Position numbers and translations under genes: made by a program. Below are positions 1 to 8,341 of a DNA stretch of 64,000 bases, piece after piece. Every line of letters starts with the position of its first letter. Positions within the stretch are counted from its first letter, which is position 1. Source of the stretch: Microbacterium sp. Root61 (GTDB taxonomy: Bacteria; Actinomycetota; Actinomycetes; Actinomycetales; Microbacteriaceae); assembly GCF_001427525.1 (NCBI RefSeq), contig NZ_LMGU01000001.1, forward strand, positions 372,001 through 436,000, given 5' to 3'. Under the pieces are notes generated by a model. The model made no database searches, was not told the origin of the DNA, and saw only the letters and a program-made list of their open reading frames with translations.

Positions 1-1731
1 AAGGCGATCGAGGACCGCGCCGAGATCACTGGATCCCAAACTGATCTGGGCTCAGCACTGACGGAGTATCTGGCAGCCATGCGGGTGGATACGGCGGCCC
101 CGATGGATCGGTGTGTCGCAGCGATGAGGGCGGCCGCCCTGTCGACCGCCCAGGATGCCTCCGCCTGCTATGCGGAGGCCATCACGCTCCTCCCTTCCGT
201 CCTCCAGCCCTGGCTCGATCGAACCGACACACTGGCGCGCGTCGCGGCGCTCAGCGGACTCGGCATGAATGCCGCCGCGGCGTACCTCGCGACTGACCAG
301 CCGCGACAGGCGCTGTCGGCTGTGGAGCACGGACGGGCTCTCACCCTCAGCGGGCTCATTCAGCTTCGTGGTGACTTCGACAAGCTCCAAACTGCACATC
401 CAGAGACGGCAGATCGCCTGAGTGCGCTGCTGAAGGTGCTGAATGCTCCGCGAAAACTACGCGCCGCAGACGCTGCACGGGACCTCTCGGCACAGGAGAA
501 CAGTCGACGCCGTGAGGCGCAATCCCAACTCACGCCTGTCCTCGAGCGGATCCGAACTCAGCCAGGTTTTGAGCAGTTCTTCTTGCCTCCCGACCCTGAC
601 CAACTGGTCGCAGGTGGGCGGGAGGGGCCGATCGTAGTCGTGAATGTCGCGCGCACGCGTTGTGACGCACTCGTGGTCAATGACGGCGATGTGGACGTGG
701 TCGAGCTCAAGGACCTCACAGCTGCTGACTGTGCAGACGCGGCCATGGCCCTGCTCAGTGCTACCGATCAGCTATTTGCCCCAGATGTACCCGATAAGGC
801 GTTCGCCGCGGCAGAGGCAGACCTCATCCGCCTACTTGCTTGGGCGTGGGACCGGATCGCCGATCCCGTTCTGACACACCTCGGGTTCTCTGCACCGAGA
901 TCGGATAGCGAGTATGGCGCCTGGCCTCGCATCTGGTGGGTTCCGACCGGTCCCCTCACGGTCTTCCCGATGCATGCGGCCGGGTATCACTCTGCCAGTA
1001 ATGCCGGGGAGCCGGCGCGCGAGCGGACGGTAATGGATCGTGTCGTCTCAAGCACTGTGCCTTCGATCAGTGCGCTCCTTCACGCTCGGACGCGGCCTCT
1101 CGCCGACCTTCAACCGCGCGCTCTTCTGCTGGCGATGCCGACCACCCCTGGGCTCCCCGAACTCGAAAGTGTGATTGACGAAGTGGAGCGTGTGGCACGG
1201 CTGATCCCACGCGCAGACGTCACGATGATTGGGGTCGATCCATCTCAGCAAACCGGCGAGCCTTCGCGGCGAACCGTGCTCGGGCTACTCCCGACGCACG
1301 CGTGGACGCACTTCGCGTGTCACGGCGAGGCGAACCCCACCGACCCGGCAAAGTCAAACCTCGTCCTCGCCGATCACCAGAGTGACCCGCTGACGGTCGA
1401 GGACATCGTCGGGCTGAAACTGGAGCAGGCACAACTCGCATACTTCTCCGCGTGCACTACCGCGCGCCCGGGTCGCAAGGTGCTCGATGAACCCGTCCAC
1501 TTCGCTGCGGCGGCCCTTCTCGCTGGTTATCGGCACGCCATCGGCACATTGTGGCCGATCCCCGATCGTCCCCATTCTGCCGAGACTATTTACCGGATCC
1601 TGTCCTCGGATGGATTCGACTGGACGGCGGCCTCAGCTGCAGTTGCGGTTCACACTGCAGTGCATGGAGAGCGCCGAGCCTTCCCAGACCAACCCCAATA
1701 TTGGGCTGCACTCCTGCATCAAGGCCCGTAG
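1..1731 (+). CDS. CHAT-domain protease, N-terminally partial
   Basis: The frame is open from the first base, so the true start lies upstream; the first ATG in view is at 79. Numbered from that ATG, the first ~110 residues are alpha-helical and resemble tetratricopeptide-type repeats. A charged linker follows, then a CHAT domain (caspase HetF-associated, clan CD protease) over roughly residues 215-550. The candidate catalytic pair is visible: His415 in HFACHGE and Cys459 in FSACTTA. CHAT proteins are activated proteases in bacterial conflict and cell-death systems; substrate and trigger cannot be read here. A hydrolase and a caspase-like gene follow on the same strand after a 196-bp gap. Base composition looks less GC-rich than the core genes, fitting an island. 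The domain call is firm; the defence role is inference. Confidence 0.85.
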   Translation, partial: KAIEDRAEITGSQTDLGSALTEYLAAMRVDTAAPMDRCVAAMRAAALSTAQDASACYAEAITLLPSVLQPWLDRTDTLARVAALSGLGMNAAAAYLATDQPRQALSAVEHGRALTLSGLIQLRGDFDKLQTAHPETADRLSALLKVLNAPRKLRAADAARDLSAQENSRRREAQSQLTPVLERIRTQPGFEQFFLPPDPDQLVAGGREGPIVVVNVARTRCDALVVNDGDVDVVELKDLTAADCADAAMALLSATDQLFAPDVPDKAFAAAEADLIRLLAWAWDRIADPVLTHLGFSAPRSDSEYGAWPRIWWVPTGPLTVFPMHAAGYHSASNAGEPARERTVMDRVVSSTVPSISALLHARTRPLADLQPRALLLAMPTTPGLPELESVIDEVERVARLIPRADVTMIGVDPSQQTGEPSRRTVLGLLPTHAWTHFACHGEANPTDPAKSNLVLADHQSDPLTVEDIVGLKLEQAQLAYFSACTTARPGRKVLDEPVHFAAAALLAGYRHAIGTLWPIPDRPHSAETIYRILSSDGFDWTAASAAVAVHTAVHGERRAFPDQPQYWAALLHQGP

Positions 1732-1927
1732 GGACAGACGGAACGATCCTGCGGGCGCGAAAACCACCACGGGACGGGCGGCGCGGCCATCAGAGCACGC
1801 CGGTGCTGACCGTTCCCCGCTTGCGGCTCGGTGCCAACCCCGACATCGCGCAACATCGGTGCGCTCTCATCACCTGATGGACGACCGCCCTCTGGCGCGG
1901 GTGCGGTGTGGATGCTATTTGTATTCC

Positions 1928-2788
1928 ATGTCACGCATCATCGGTGTGCACGGAATGGGCGCGCAACAGGTCGGCAGCGACCAGCTATCAGCGGACTGGC
2001 GACTCGCGCTCAGGGGGGGACTGCGAAAGGCAAAGAGGCCCGACCTCGCAGACGGGCTGAGCGACAACGACGTTCGCGTCGTCCACTATGGAGATCTCTT
2101 CTTCGACCCGAACTCGATGGGCGACACACCGTCGGTTTCTGACCTGACAGAGGCGGATCGTGAGATGTTGCGGCGGCTGTATGAGGCGGCGCTAGAACGT
2201 GATCCCGGGCTGGGTGCGTCGGAAGGCGGAATGGGCGCGGTGGGGTTTCCCCCGATCAACGCGATTCTTCGGAAGCTCGTATCATCCCGATTCTTCGGAG
2301 GAGTGACTCAGCGGCTGTTCATGGGGAACTTGCGGCAGGTGAATAGATTCCTTGACGACCCTGCGCTCAAGAGCCGCGTCTTTGATCGAATGGACGAGCT
2401 GGTTACGATTGGCACCCGCGTCATCATTGGTCACTCGCTCGGCTCGATCGTCGCGTATGAGTACCTATGTGCCCGTCCCCTGGAAACCCCCGTAAAGTTC
2501 CTGACGATTGGGTCGCCGCTTGGTATGCGGAACGTGATCTTTGACAGGCTCACCCCAGCACCGAGGAACGGCAAAGGGACATGGCCCTCGGGGGTCAGTT
2601 CCTGGACCAACGTGGCGGATACGGATGACATAGTTGCGCTCGAACAGAAACTCTCAGGACGATTCCCCCACCCACCCGGCCTCGACAAGATCGACGACCG
2701 TCTTGTCAACAATGAGGATGAACCCCACAGTGCCGAGAGGTATCTGGTGAAGACAGTCGTCGGTGAGTCGCTCGCCAAGGCCTTGTGA
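1928..2788 (+). CDS. alpha/beta hydrolase (lipase/PGAP1-like serine hydrolase)
   Basis: A 286-residue protein with an alpha/beta-hydrolase start (VHGMG near residue 8, an oxyanion-type loop) and a nucleophile elbow GHSLGS with Ser170. A late Asp and His that could complete the triad are present (DTDD region and EPHSAER). The ATG at 1928 is chosen because homology-like sequence begins there; the frame is open back to 1487 and no strong ribosome-binding site is visible, so the start is uncertain. The stop overlaps the GTG of the downstream caspase gene by 4 nt, implying translational coupling. Such hydrolases occur beside CHAT and caspase genes in actinobacterial conflict loci, possibly as lipase effectors. 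It could instead be an unrelated esterase; no signal peptide is seen. Confidence 0.75.
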   Translation: MSRIIGVHGMGAQQVGSDQLSADWRLALRGGLRKAKRPDLADGLSDNDVRVVHYGDLFFDPNSMGDTPSVSDLTEADREMLRRLYEAALERDPGLGASEGGMGAVGFPPINAILRKLVSSRFFGGVTQRLFMGNLRQVNRFLDDPALKSRVFDRMDELVTIGTRVIIGHSLGSIVAYEYLCARPLETPVKFLTIGSPLGMRNVIFDRLTPAPRNGKGTWPSGVSSWTNVADTDDIVALEQKLSGRFPHPPGLDKIDDRLVNNEDEPHSAERYLVKTVVGESLAKAL

Positions 2789-4191
2789 CAGCCCGGGACG
2801 CAGGTGGAGGGAGCAGCCGGCGGTTCGTCGTCGCTGGCACCTCGACGTATGCGGATACGTCTTGGCCACAGCTCAACGGCGTTGCAGAGTCGATCGACAT
2901 AGTCGCCGACGCATTGGGGCGGCTTGGACTCCGTCCGGACGGTGGCAAGGGGGCTCCGGGCGGACGAGTTCTGAACGCCAAGATCGGCGCACTGCTCCGG
3001 CGAATCGAGCATGCGGCGCGGAGTGCCGACGTCGTCGCGCTGTACTTCACCGGGCACGGACACAGTGCCAGTCGGATCGGCTACCGGCTTGTTCTCACGA
3101 ACTCGACTCGCAAAGATCTCGCAAATACCGCGCTCGCCCCCAGAGACCTCCTGGACAAGTTGGTGCGAGTCGATGAGTATGGCGATCCTGTCGATAAGCA
3201 GCCCCAAATCCTCTGCGTCATCGACGCGTGCTACGGCGGCCATGGTGCCCTCGAGGCGCTGCGATCATCGCTTCAAGGCGTGGGATTGGACACCGTTTGG
3301 TTCTTGGCATCCGCGGCCCCGGACGACGAGGCCCTGGATGGGCGATTTGCTGAGGCGTTCGCGAAGGCCCTGGCGGGCGTGCTCGATCGCCCTCGTGCTG
3401 GCCCCTCGCAGGAATACATCGAACCGGTGGAGCTGAGAAACGCAATCAATAACATCCTTGATGCCGGCGGAGTGCAGCAGCGCGCGCACCTCTGGCCGGC
3501 TACGGCCGGTGCCGATCAGACGCCCCCGTTCATCCCCAACTCGCAATACCAGCCGCCGAATGATCCGACGGCCGTGGATGACTCACGGAGGAGGCTTAGA
3601 ACCCGTCATGCTGCGGAGAGCATCTGGTCGTGGACGGCGGAGAGCAACGAGGGAGTACGGATGCGGATGATCGTTGACGAGCTGGTTCCGCCAGCGACCC
3701 CCTCGCGAAGCCTCGTCAGCGCGTTGGCATGGGCCAAAGGCGACGGGCTGCCCTGGGGCGCGGTTTGGGTGCCCGTCGCGAAGGCGATCGCCCGAACGGT
3801 CGGGATCGAGGAGAGCACTGTGTCGGCAATCACCGACGAGGCTGTGCGGCGACTGCTCCGTGATGCGCGCGAGTTGATCGTCGAAGGGATAGGACCCGGT
3901 GATCTGTCGGTCTTTAGGCTCACTCACCCCTCGATGTCCGCGTTGATCCGAGATGATGCTCCGGCGCGGTTCACACATTCCCGCAGCGCGGCCTCCGATG
4001 TGGAGTCGGCGATAGCTCATGCGCTCATAGCGACAGTTGGCGAAGACAACAATCAGATCGACTGGCCCAATGCTCACCCATATGTGATGAAGTACCTGCT
4101 GACGCACGTTGAGCTGGCCAGTGACGCGTCGACGCTGACCCGCGAACTCCGCGACGGCGGATTTCCGGGCCCGTTTCCGGGAGTTGTTTAG
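2785..4191 (+). CDS. caspase-like (peptidase C14) protein with C-terminal STAND-type winged-helix segment, no NTPase core
   Basis: The GTG start at 2785 overlaps the previous stop (GTGA). Residues ~10-250 form a caspase-like domain with the clan CD dyad visible: His91 in YFTGHGH and Cys149 in VIDACYGG. Residues ~300-460 match the winged-helix region that follows a NACHT/STAND NTPase in long actinobacterial WD40 or TPR proteins (ALAWAKGDGLPW, then FRLTHPSMSALIR, then NAHPYVMKYLLTH). No P-loop NTPase lies between the two parts, and the protein stops just where repeats normally begin. It is therefore an internally deleted or naturally minimal version. Together with the CHAT protein and the hydrolase it suggests a protease-based immune or cell-death module. 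The caspase call is strong; the winged-helix call is from remembered family patterns. Confidence 0.8.
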   Translation: MTARDAGGGSSRRFVVAGTSTYADTSWPQLNGVAESIDIVADALGRLGLRPDGGKGAPGGRVLNAKIGALLRRIEHAARSADVVALYFTGHGHSASRIGYRLVLTNSTRKDLANTALAPRDLLDKLVRVDEYGDPVDKQPQILCVIDACYGGHGALEALRSSLQGVGLDTVWFLASAAPDDEALDGRFAEAFAKALAGVLDRPRAGPSQEYIEPVELRNAINNILDAGGVQQRAHLWPATAGADQTPPFIPNSQYQPPNDPTAVDDSRRRLRTRHAAESIWSWTAESNEGVRMRMIVDELVPPATPSRSLVSALAWAKGDGLPWGAVWVPVAKAIARTVGIEESTVSAITDEAVRRLLRDARELIVEGIGPGDLSVFRLTHPSMSALIRDDAPARFTHSRSAASDVESAIAHALIATVGEDNNQIDWPNAHPYVMKYLLTHVELASDASTLTRELRDGGFPGPFPGVV

Positions 4192-4425
4192 TAACACAGC
4201 CACGAAGTGCGCCAAGCTCGGCTCCGACCGTTCGGCCGCGAACCGTGGGCGGTCTGGTCGGCCTCAACCGCGCGCGCGTCAAAAAGTGACGTGGGGGATG
4301 TGTGAACAACGGTGTGAACAAATGAGGAGGTGGAGTGCAGCCGTAGAGCAGTGCTTGAGAACTCGGCACCCGCGTGATTTCAGGGGAGTGCAGGGCGCCC
4401 GAGATCGAGTGCAGGCGTTGGGGTC

Positions 4426-4452
4426 AGGGGTTCGAATCCCCTCAGGACCACC
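4426..4452 (+). mobile_element. tRNA 3'-end fragment, putative attachment site (att)
   Basis: A perfect T-arm is present: stem AGGGG (4426-4430), loop TTCGAAT (4431-4437), stem CCCCT (4438-4442). It is followed by a 3' acceptor strand CAGGACC (4443-4449), discriminator A (4450) and CC. No matching GGTCCTG 5' strand lies upstream, so only the 3' end of a tRNA gene is here. Integrases commonly recombine at tRNA 3' ends, leaving such a copy at the far edge of the inserted island. The adjacent terminator and the change of gene content on either side support this. The tRNA identity is unresolved; the A discriminator argues against tRNA-Asp. Confidence 0.65.
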
Positions 4453-4457
4453 GAAGG

Positions 4458-4485
4458 CCTCCGGTTCGCCGGGGGGTTTCGTTTT
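4458..4485 (+). terminator. Rho-independent terminator after the tRNA fragment
   Basis: A 7-bp stem CCTCCGG / CCGGGGG (one T-G pair) with a TTCG loop spans 4458-4475 and is followed by a T-rich tail to 4485. It sits where the terminator of an intact tRNA gene would be. Confidence 0.7.
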
Positions 4486-4515
4486 CCTCCGGCGGTGACG
4501 ATCCGGTGCTTCGGA

Positions 4516-4818
4516 TCACTTCGGCCCCAAATCGACGCCATCTGCAGGTCTGGGACCCCGGCCGCGCCGGATCAACACCAGGATCGTGATGGCCACGACC
4601 ACGACGAGAGCACCGAGCCAGATCCACAAGGACGTGCGGAGGCCGACGAGCGACCACTGAGTGATCTGGCAGACAGACATTCCGCTCGAGGTTGCAACCG
4701 CACACCAGCCGTCCTCGTGCACCGGTGCGAGCAGGAGTGAGACGACGACCACAGCAAGAACTCCAAGCCAGATCACCCCGGCAGCCGAGGGGCGACGAGT
4801 GGGCACGGTGACCGCCAA
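4516..4818 (-). CDS. small two-span membrane protein, unknown function
   Basis: A 100-residue protein with a TTG start at 4818 (an in-frame GTG lies four codons in, at 4806). Two hydrophobic helices are clear, ~12-31 and ~63-82. They are joined by a loop with two cysteines (WCAV...SVCQ) that could form a disulfide outside the membrane. A basic, proline-rich C-terminal tail follows. No family is recognised. It is the first gene on the chromosomal side of the putative island boundary and is divergent from the three-span membrane protein at 4909. Confidence 0.55.
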   Translation of the reverse strand: MAVTVPTRRPSAAGVIWLGVLAVVVVSLLLAPVHEDGWCAVATSSGMSVCQITQWSLVGLRTSLWIWLGALVVVVAITILVLIRRGRGPRPADGVDLGPK

Positions 4819-4908
4819 TCAGCTACTTGAGTGCTCGGGTGTTCAGCTCGAAGAGTTGCACGGCCCCAGCCTAGGGTCGAGGCGGGCGGCGAAAGGAGAG
4901 GACCTGTC

Positions 4909-5229
4909 ATGACGGCAGTAGCCGAACGATGGTGGTTCGCCTTCCTGTTGTGGGCCTCACTCGGTCTGGTGTTTCTCCTCGGTGGCATCATTCTGGTGTG
5001 GTTCGCGATGGCGCACATCGATTGCGCCGGTTGCACGACCCGACCAAAAGACACCGCCCTCACCATGTACTTCGTCGCGGGGCTGGGAATCATCCTCGTC
5101 ACCGCGATCGTGGCCGCGGCAACGACCGATCGAATCCCTGCTCGCCGCGTGCTGATCCCCGGGCTCGGCCTCCTTCTCCTCACTCTGGCGATCTGTTTCG
5201 TGATTCTCCTCAGTTCCCTCCCCGGCTGA
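4909..5229 (+). CDS. small three-span membrane protein, unknown function
   Basis: A 106-residue protein with three hydrophobic helices, roughly residues 8-34, 51-72 and 80-104, and a CAGC motif in the first loop. The ATG at 4909 is chosen because an AAGGAGAGG ribosome-binding site lies just upstream (4893-4901). The frame is open further back to 4831 but that part looks non-coding. No family is recognised. The divergent neighbour is another small membrane protein of unknown role. Confidence 0.6.
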   Translation: MTAVAERWWFAFLLWASLGLVFLLGGIILVWFAMAHIDCAGCTTRPKDTALTMYFVAGLGIILVTAIVAAATTDRIPARRVLIPGLGLLLLTLAICFVILLSSLPG

Positions 5230-5722
5230 CCGACGCGATTGCCTGACCCTCAGGCGCGCCGAATGCCCCCATCTCTGGACCTGAACAGCCCTGGCCGGAA
5301 CCGGCTCCGAGAAGTGCCTCTCCAGGCGGTCACACTATGGTCGCGCCCGGGGGGGTAATGATGCAGGCGAGCGAGGCGCGCTGGTCCTGCTCTACAGAGC
5401 ACATTTGTACTTGCCACACATGAACGCCACCGAGGGCGATGTACCGCCTGCTTCGGTTCCGCTCCCGGCGGATGCCAAGATCCTCCGAGCTGGTTGGTGC
5501 GACGTCGCAGCTGGAGACCCCGGAGACTTCCTCGATCCGCGCTCGACCTGGGTGTCGGCAAGACCAGCAGACGGGGTCCTGACGCTCATTCTCGACTACT
5601 GGTCCGAGGAGTGGGCTGCCGTAGCAGGGAATGCGCGAATTCGTGCCACGATTGCGACTTTATGGCGTCACCCAATGGATGCTGTTTGGCTCGATGCACC
5701 TGTTCCGTGCAGGCTGAGACAT
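5230..5722. other. 493-bp stretch without a confident gene; possible ORF remnant 5405-5722
   Basis: A reading frame from an ATG at 5405 (or 5420) runs in frame into the lipoprotein gene at 5723. Its ~100 residues (containing GWCDVAAGDPGDF and ILDYWSEEWAAVAGN) look protein-like but match nothing I recognise. It may be the start of a longer protein, a degraded gene, or chance. The part 5230-5404 shows nothing. Confidence 0.3.
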
Positions 5723-6187
5723 GTGGATCGGCGAGTCAGAACTCTGTATGCGGTACTTCTGGGAACGCTTGCGATCGCCCTGGCCGGCTGCACCTTGCTG
5801 GATGGTGAGGCCACCCCGGTGATGCCCCCTTCGCCTTCTTCGATTGCGACACCGACCGCCGAGCCTTCTCCGCCCGAGACTCTCGTGGCAACACCGCCTG
5901 ACGCCGAGAAGCCGTTGGGTGAAATGTCGTCGGTGCGAGGGACGGATCAGATCGGCCCATTCTCGAGCGCATCCGGGCATGTCTTCGTCTACGTCAATTG
6001 CTACGGCACCGGCATCGTGACCGTGGAACTCGTGGGTTCCGCGACGATCACTCAACAATGTCTGCCCGATGCAAACGATCCAGGCACACGCAACAAGATT
6101 CAAGCGCTCACGCCCGAGGAGATTGTCGTGCGGGGTACCGCCGAGAATTCCAACCTATGGGCTATCGCCGTCACAGATACCGAGTAG
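5723..6187 (+). CDS. putative lipoprotein, unknown function
   Basis: From the GTG at 5723 the 154-residue product has a standard lipoprotein signal: basic start (RRVR), hydrophobic core, and lipobox ALAGC with Cys23. A Pro/Ser/Thr-rich linker (~30-60) is followed by a ~90-residue extracytoplasmic domain with two cysteines. The frame continues upstream to 5405, but a start there would bury the lipobox inside the protein, so the GTG is preferred. Function unknown. The next gene is also a lipoprotein with a similar low-complexity linker. Confidence 0.6.
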   Translation: MDRRVRTLYAVLLGTLAIALAGCTLLDGEATPVMPPSPSSIATPTAEPSPPETLVATPPDAEKPLGEMSSVRGTDQIGPFSSASGHVFVYVNCYGTGIVTVELVGSATITQQCLPDANDPGTRNKIQALTPEEIVVRGTAENSNLWAIAVTDTE

Positions 6188-6313
6188 CCCAGACGGCAAT
6201 CGGATCTCGGCCGCGCATCGCCAGCGGGAGTCTTCGGGGCGGTCGAATGCCAGCGAGACTCCTGCGAAGAACGGCGCTGACGCGCGACGCATCCCTTCCC
6301 ATAATGTGAGGGG

Positions 6314-6913
6314 ATGCGGCGTCTGCAGAGTCTCATTGTCTTGTCGGTCACGGCTGTGTTGCTGGCGGGCTGTGCGACTGCCACGGCGGGGGCAGCGCCA
6401 GGCATCGGCGCCGAGCCGACACCGTCGAGCACATCCTCGCCCACACCGTCTCCTACCGCGACGATCGTGGATCCCGAGGCCGCCGCTAAGGCTGACTCGT
6501 GGCTCGAGGGTGCGGTTCTACCGCCCGGTACCGTCCGATCTGAGAACGTTCCGAGCACGACACCGCCGTTCGCGAACTCGTACTACCGCTGGCCGTGCTC
6601 GCCGATGGAACTGCGGACCGGCTACTGGACGCTCGAGGGCGCCAACGTTGTCGATACGGGGAACTGGCTCAGGGAGAATCCGACGGCGGGTCTGATCGCT
6701 TCGAACTCCTCGCCGTATTCCGGGGGTCCGGAAATCGACAGCCTGTCGCTCGGAAACGTTCCTGAGTGGGACTCGCTCGAAGGCATCGCCTACACGGTGT
6801 CGCGCACCTCAGACGGTGTCGCGATCCGTGCGGAGATCGGCGTCTTCATGACGGACACTGTCTGCACGCCGCCTCCGGGCGGCGGGATGTGGGGCGGCCC
6901 CGGACAGGGTTGA
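6314..6913 (+). CDS. putative lipoprotein, unknown function
   Basis: A 199-residue protein with lipobox LLAGC (Cys20) after a typical signal. A linker of Pro/Ser/Thr repeats spans ~35-55, then a globular domain of ~145 residues with Trp and Cys residues (YRWPCSP, DTVCTPPP). It ends in a glycine-rich tail. It is likely anchored on the outer face of the membrane. No family is recognised. It is one of several lineage-specific surface proteins in the 5-8 kb stretch. Confidence 0.7.
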   Translation: MRRLQSLIVLSVTAVLLAGCATATAGAAPGIGAEPTPSSTSSPTPSPTATIVDPEAAAKADSWLEGAVLPPGTVRSENVPSTTPPFANSYYRWPCSPMELRTGYWTLEGANVVDTGNWLRENPTAGLIASNSSPYSGGPEIDSLSLGNVPEWDSLEGIAYTVSRTSDGVAIRAEIGVFMTDTVCTPPPGGGMWGGPGQG

Positions 6914-6990
6914 TGCGACCGAGCTTGGACGAAGATGCGAAGTTGCGTGAGCGGCTCCGCAGCGAGCAATTCCGGGCGCGCCGCGTGAAG

Positions 6991-7341
6991 CTACGTCGCG
7001 TCGTGGATGAACTCGACGTCTTCGGCTGAGGCTTCGGCTCGGGCCTCCTCCGGAGCCTCAGGCTCGTGGACGAGATCGTCTTCGTCCACGATCTCGTGCA
7101 GCAGCTCGCGACCTCGGGTCGGATCCGCGATCGACTGATGAATGATGTCGCGAAGCGCAGCGTGAGCCTCGGGCCGGATCTCCTTGAGCGAGTCCTCGAC
7201 GATCGTCTCCAACTCCTGCTCGATCGCATCGGAGAGTTGGGGACCGGGGTATCGGTAGTGGCCGGGCTCGCTCCACATCGCCCAGCTGCCCACGCGGCGC
7301 GTGAGGTCTTCCCATTCGTCCAGGCTCAGGTGAACCGTCAT
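6991..7341 (-). CDS. small acidic hypothetical protein
   Basis: A 116-residue soluble protein starting at the ATG at 7341 (MTVHLSLDEWEDL). The frame is open upstream but the extra 63 residues look like out-of-frame sequence. It is helical and strongly acidic, with a long Glu/Asp/Ala-rich tail. No signal peptide, membrane helix or known motif is visible. The next leftward gene (7425-7898) lies 83 bp upstream and is probably co-transcribed. Function unknown. Confidence 0.55.
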   Translation of the reverse strand: MTVHLSLDEWEDLTRRVGSWAMWSEPGHYRYPGPQLSDAIEQELETIVEDSLKEIRPEAHAALRDIIHQSIADPTRGRELLHEIVDEDDLVHEPEAPEEARAEASAEDVEFIHDAT

Positions 7342-7424
7342 GGGACCATTTTCCCCCGCCGACCGGCCGGCTGCCAGACAGGTGCTTTGCACACGCCTCA
7401 GGTTCGGCGTCGGTGTCGGCGGCT

Positions 7425-7898
7425 TCAATTCCCGAGCCAGGGCAAATCGCTTGTGTCCACCCCGTGGCGGTGGTGCATCCGCCCGCCGTCGATGGGGGCC
7501 GTCTCGTGGCCGGCCAGCTCCTGCACCCACAGCGGCTGCTGCTCCATCGCCACCGAACCCGCGCCCGCCGTGAAGTAGGCGACGATCGGAGGGCTCGCGA
7601 CGAACTCGGCCGCGAAGGCACCGGCACCGCGGACGCGCACCAGGGCGTCGCGCGCATACAGATCGCGCATGAACACAGCGAACGCTTCGGGATCGTCGGA
7701 TGCCGGTTCCTTCGGCGCGACCGGCAATTGCGATCGCAGCTGGCCGAGCAACTCTGGACGCTGCGCCGCGGAAAGCCGAGCGAAGGCGGCGGCGTATGCC
7801 TTGTCGGCGATGCTTGCGGGAACGTTTCCCAATAGATAGGCATATCTCGCGATCTGCTCGTCTTCGCTGATCGCCTGCTGCTCGTGTCGCCTTTTCAC
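7425..7898 (-). CDS. hypothetical protein
   Basis: A 157-residue soluble protein with a basic start (MKRRHEQQ). The first ~70 residues are helical (ARYAYLLGNVPASIADKAYAAAF). A middle segment contains a phenylalanine-rich strand (VFMRDLYARDALVRVRGAG), and the tail is histidine-rich. I do not recognise the family. It is co-oriented with the small acidic gene downstream. Confidence 0.6.
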   Translation of the reverse strand: MKRRHEQQAISEDEQIARYAYLLGNVPASIADKAYAAAFARLSAAQRPELLGQLRSQLPVAPKEPASDDPEAFAVFMRDLYARDALVRVRGAGAFAAEFVASPPIVAYFTAGAGSVAMEQQPLWVQELAGHETAPIDGGRMHHRHGVDTSDLPWLGN

Positions 7899-8113
7899 GA
7901 TCCCTCCTGACTGATGAGGGTCAGAGTACGCCGACCGGAGCGCTCCGTCGACCGGTGTGCTGGGCGCAGATCACCCCGGCAAAGTCCAGGACTCCGGTCG
8001 GGAACTGTGGGGGTCGCAGTGTGTCGTCCCCATTCAGGATCCGCTGGCGGCGCCAACCCGTCAGGCGCGCTCACCGGCCTCGACGCCGGCACCCCATCGG
8101 CTAGCATTCTGGG

Positions 8114-8341
8114 ATGACGAAACCGCCTCCGATCGACGACGTCCGGATCGGCGGCGACGCCATTCGCCTCGGGCAGTTCATGAAGTTCGCGGGGCTCCTC
8201 GACTCCGGTGGAGACGTGAAAGAGGCCATCATCGACGGCTACGTGAAGGTGAACGGTGAGGTCGATCGCCGTCGCGGACGCCAGCTGCAGCTCGGCGATG
8301 TCGTGACGTTTGAGGGACGCGGAGTCCGCGTCTGCGAGTGA
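8114..8341 (+). CDS. S4-domain RNA-binding protein (YbcJ/YaaA type)
   Basis: A 75-residue protein that is essentially a single S4 RNA-binding fold. The hallmark segments are visible: IRLGQFMKFAGLLDSGGDVKEAI, then DGYVKVNGEVDRRRGRQL, then GDVVTFEG near the end. Stand-alone S4 proteins of this size bind structured RNA and often relate to ribosome assembly or tRNA. The substrate cannot be inferred. It is separate from the leftward pair upstream and followed by a GNAT gene. Confidence 0.85.
   Translation: MTKPPPIDDVRIGGDAIRLGQFMKFAGLLDSGGDVKEAIIDGYVKVNGEVDRRRGRQLQLGDVVTFEGRGVRVCE

Larger units (their letters stand above)
4192..4515. other. gene-free island boundary
   Basis: No convincing gene is seen here. 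The stretch runs from the caspase stop to the end of the leftward membrane gene. It contains the tRNA 3' fragment (4426-4452) and its terminator (4458-4485). The sequence just before the fragment does not fold into the 5' half of a tRNA and contains no complement of the acceptor arm, so an intact tRNA gene is not present. Confidence 0.6.

Noticed and set aside
1487..1927. N-terminal extension of the hydrolase overlapping the CHAT gene
   Set aside because: The extra residues are a shadow of the CHAT frame plus low-information sequence. Family sequence starts at ATG 1928.
4426..4452. End of a tmRNA (ssrA)
   Set aside because: The acceptor strand CAGGACC does not match the tmRNA alanine-type acceptor, and no tag-peptide region or 5' end is upstream.
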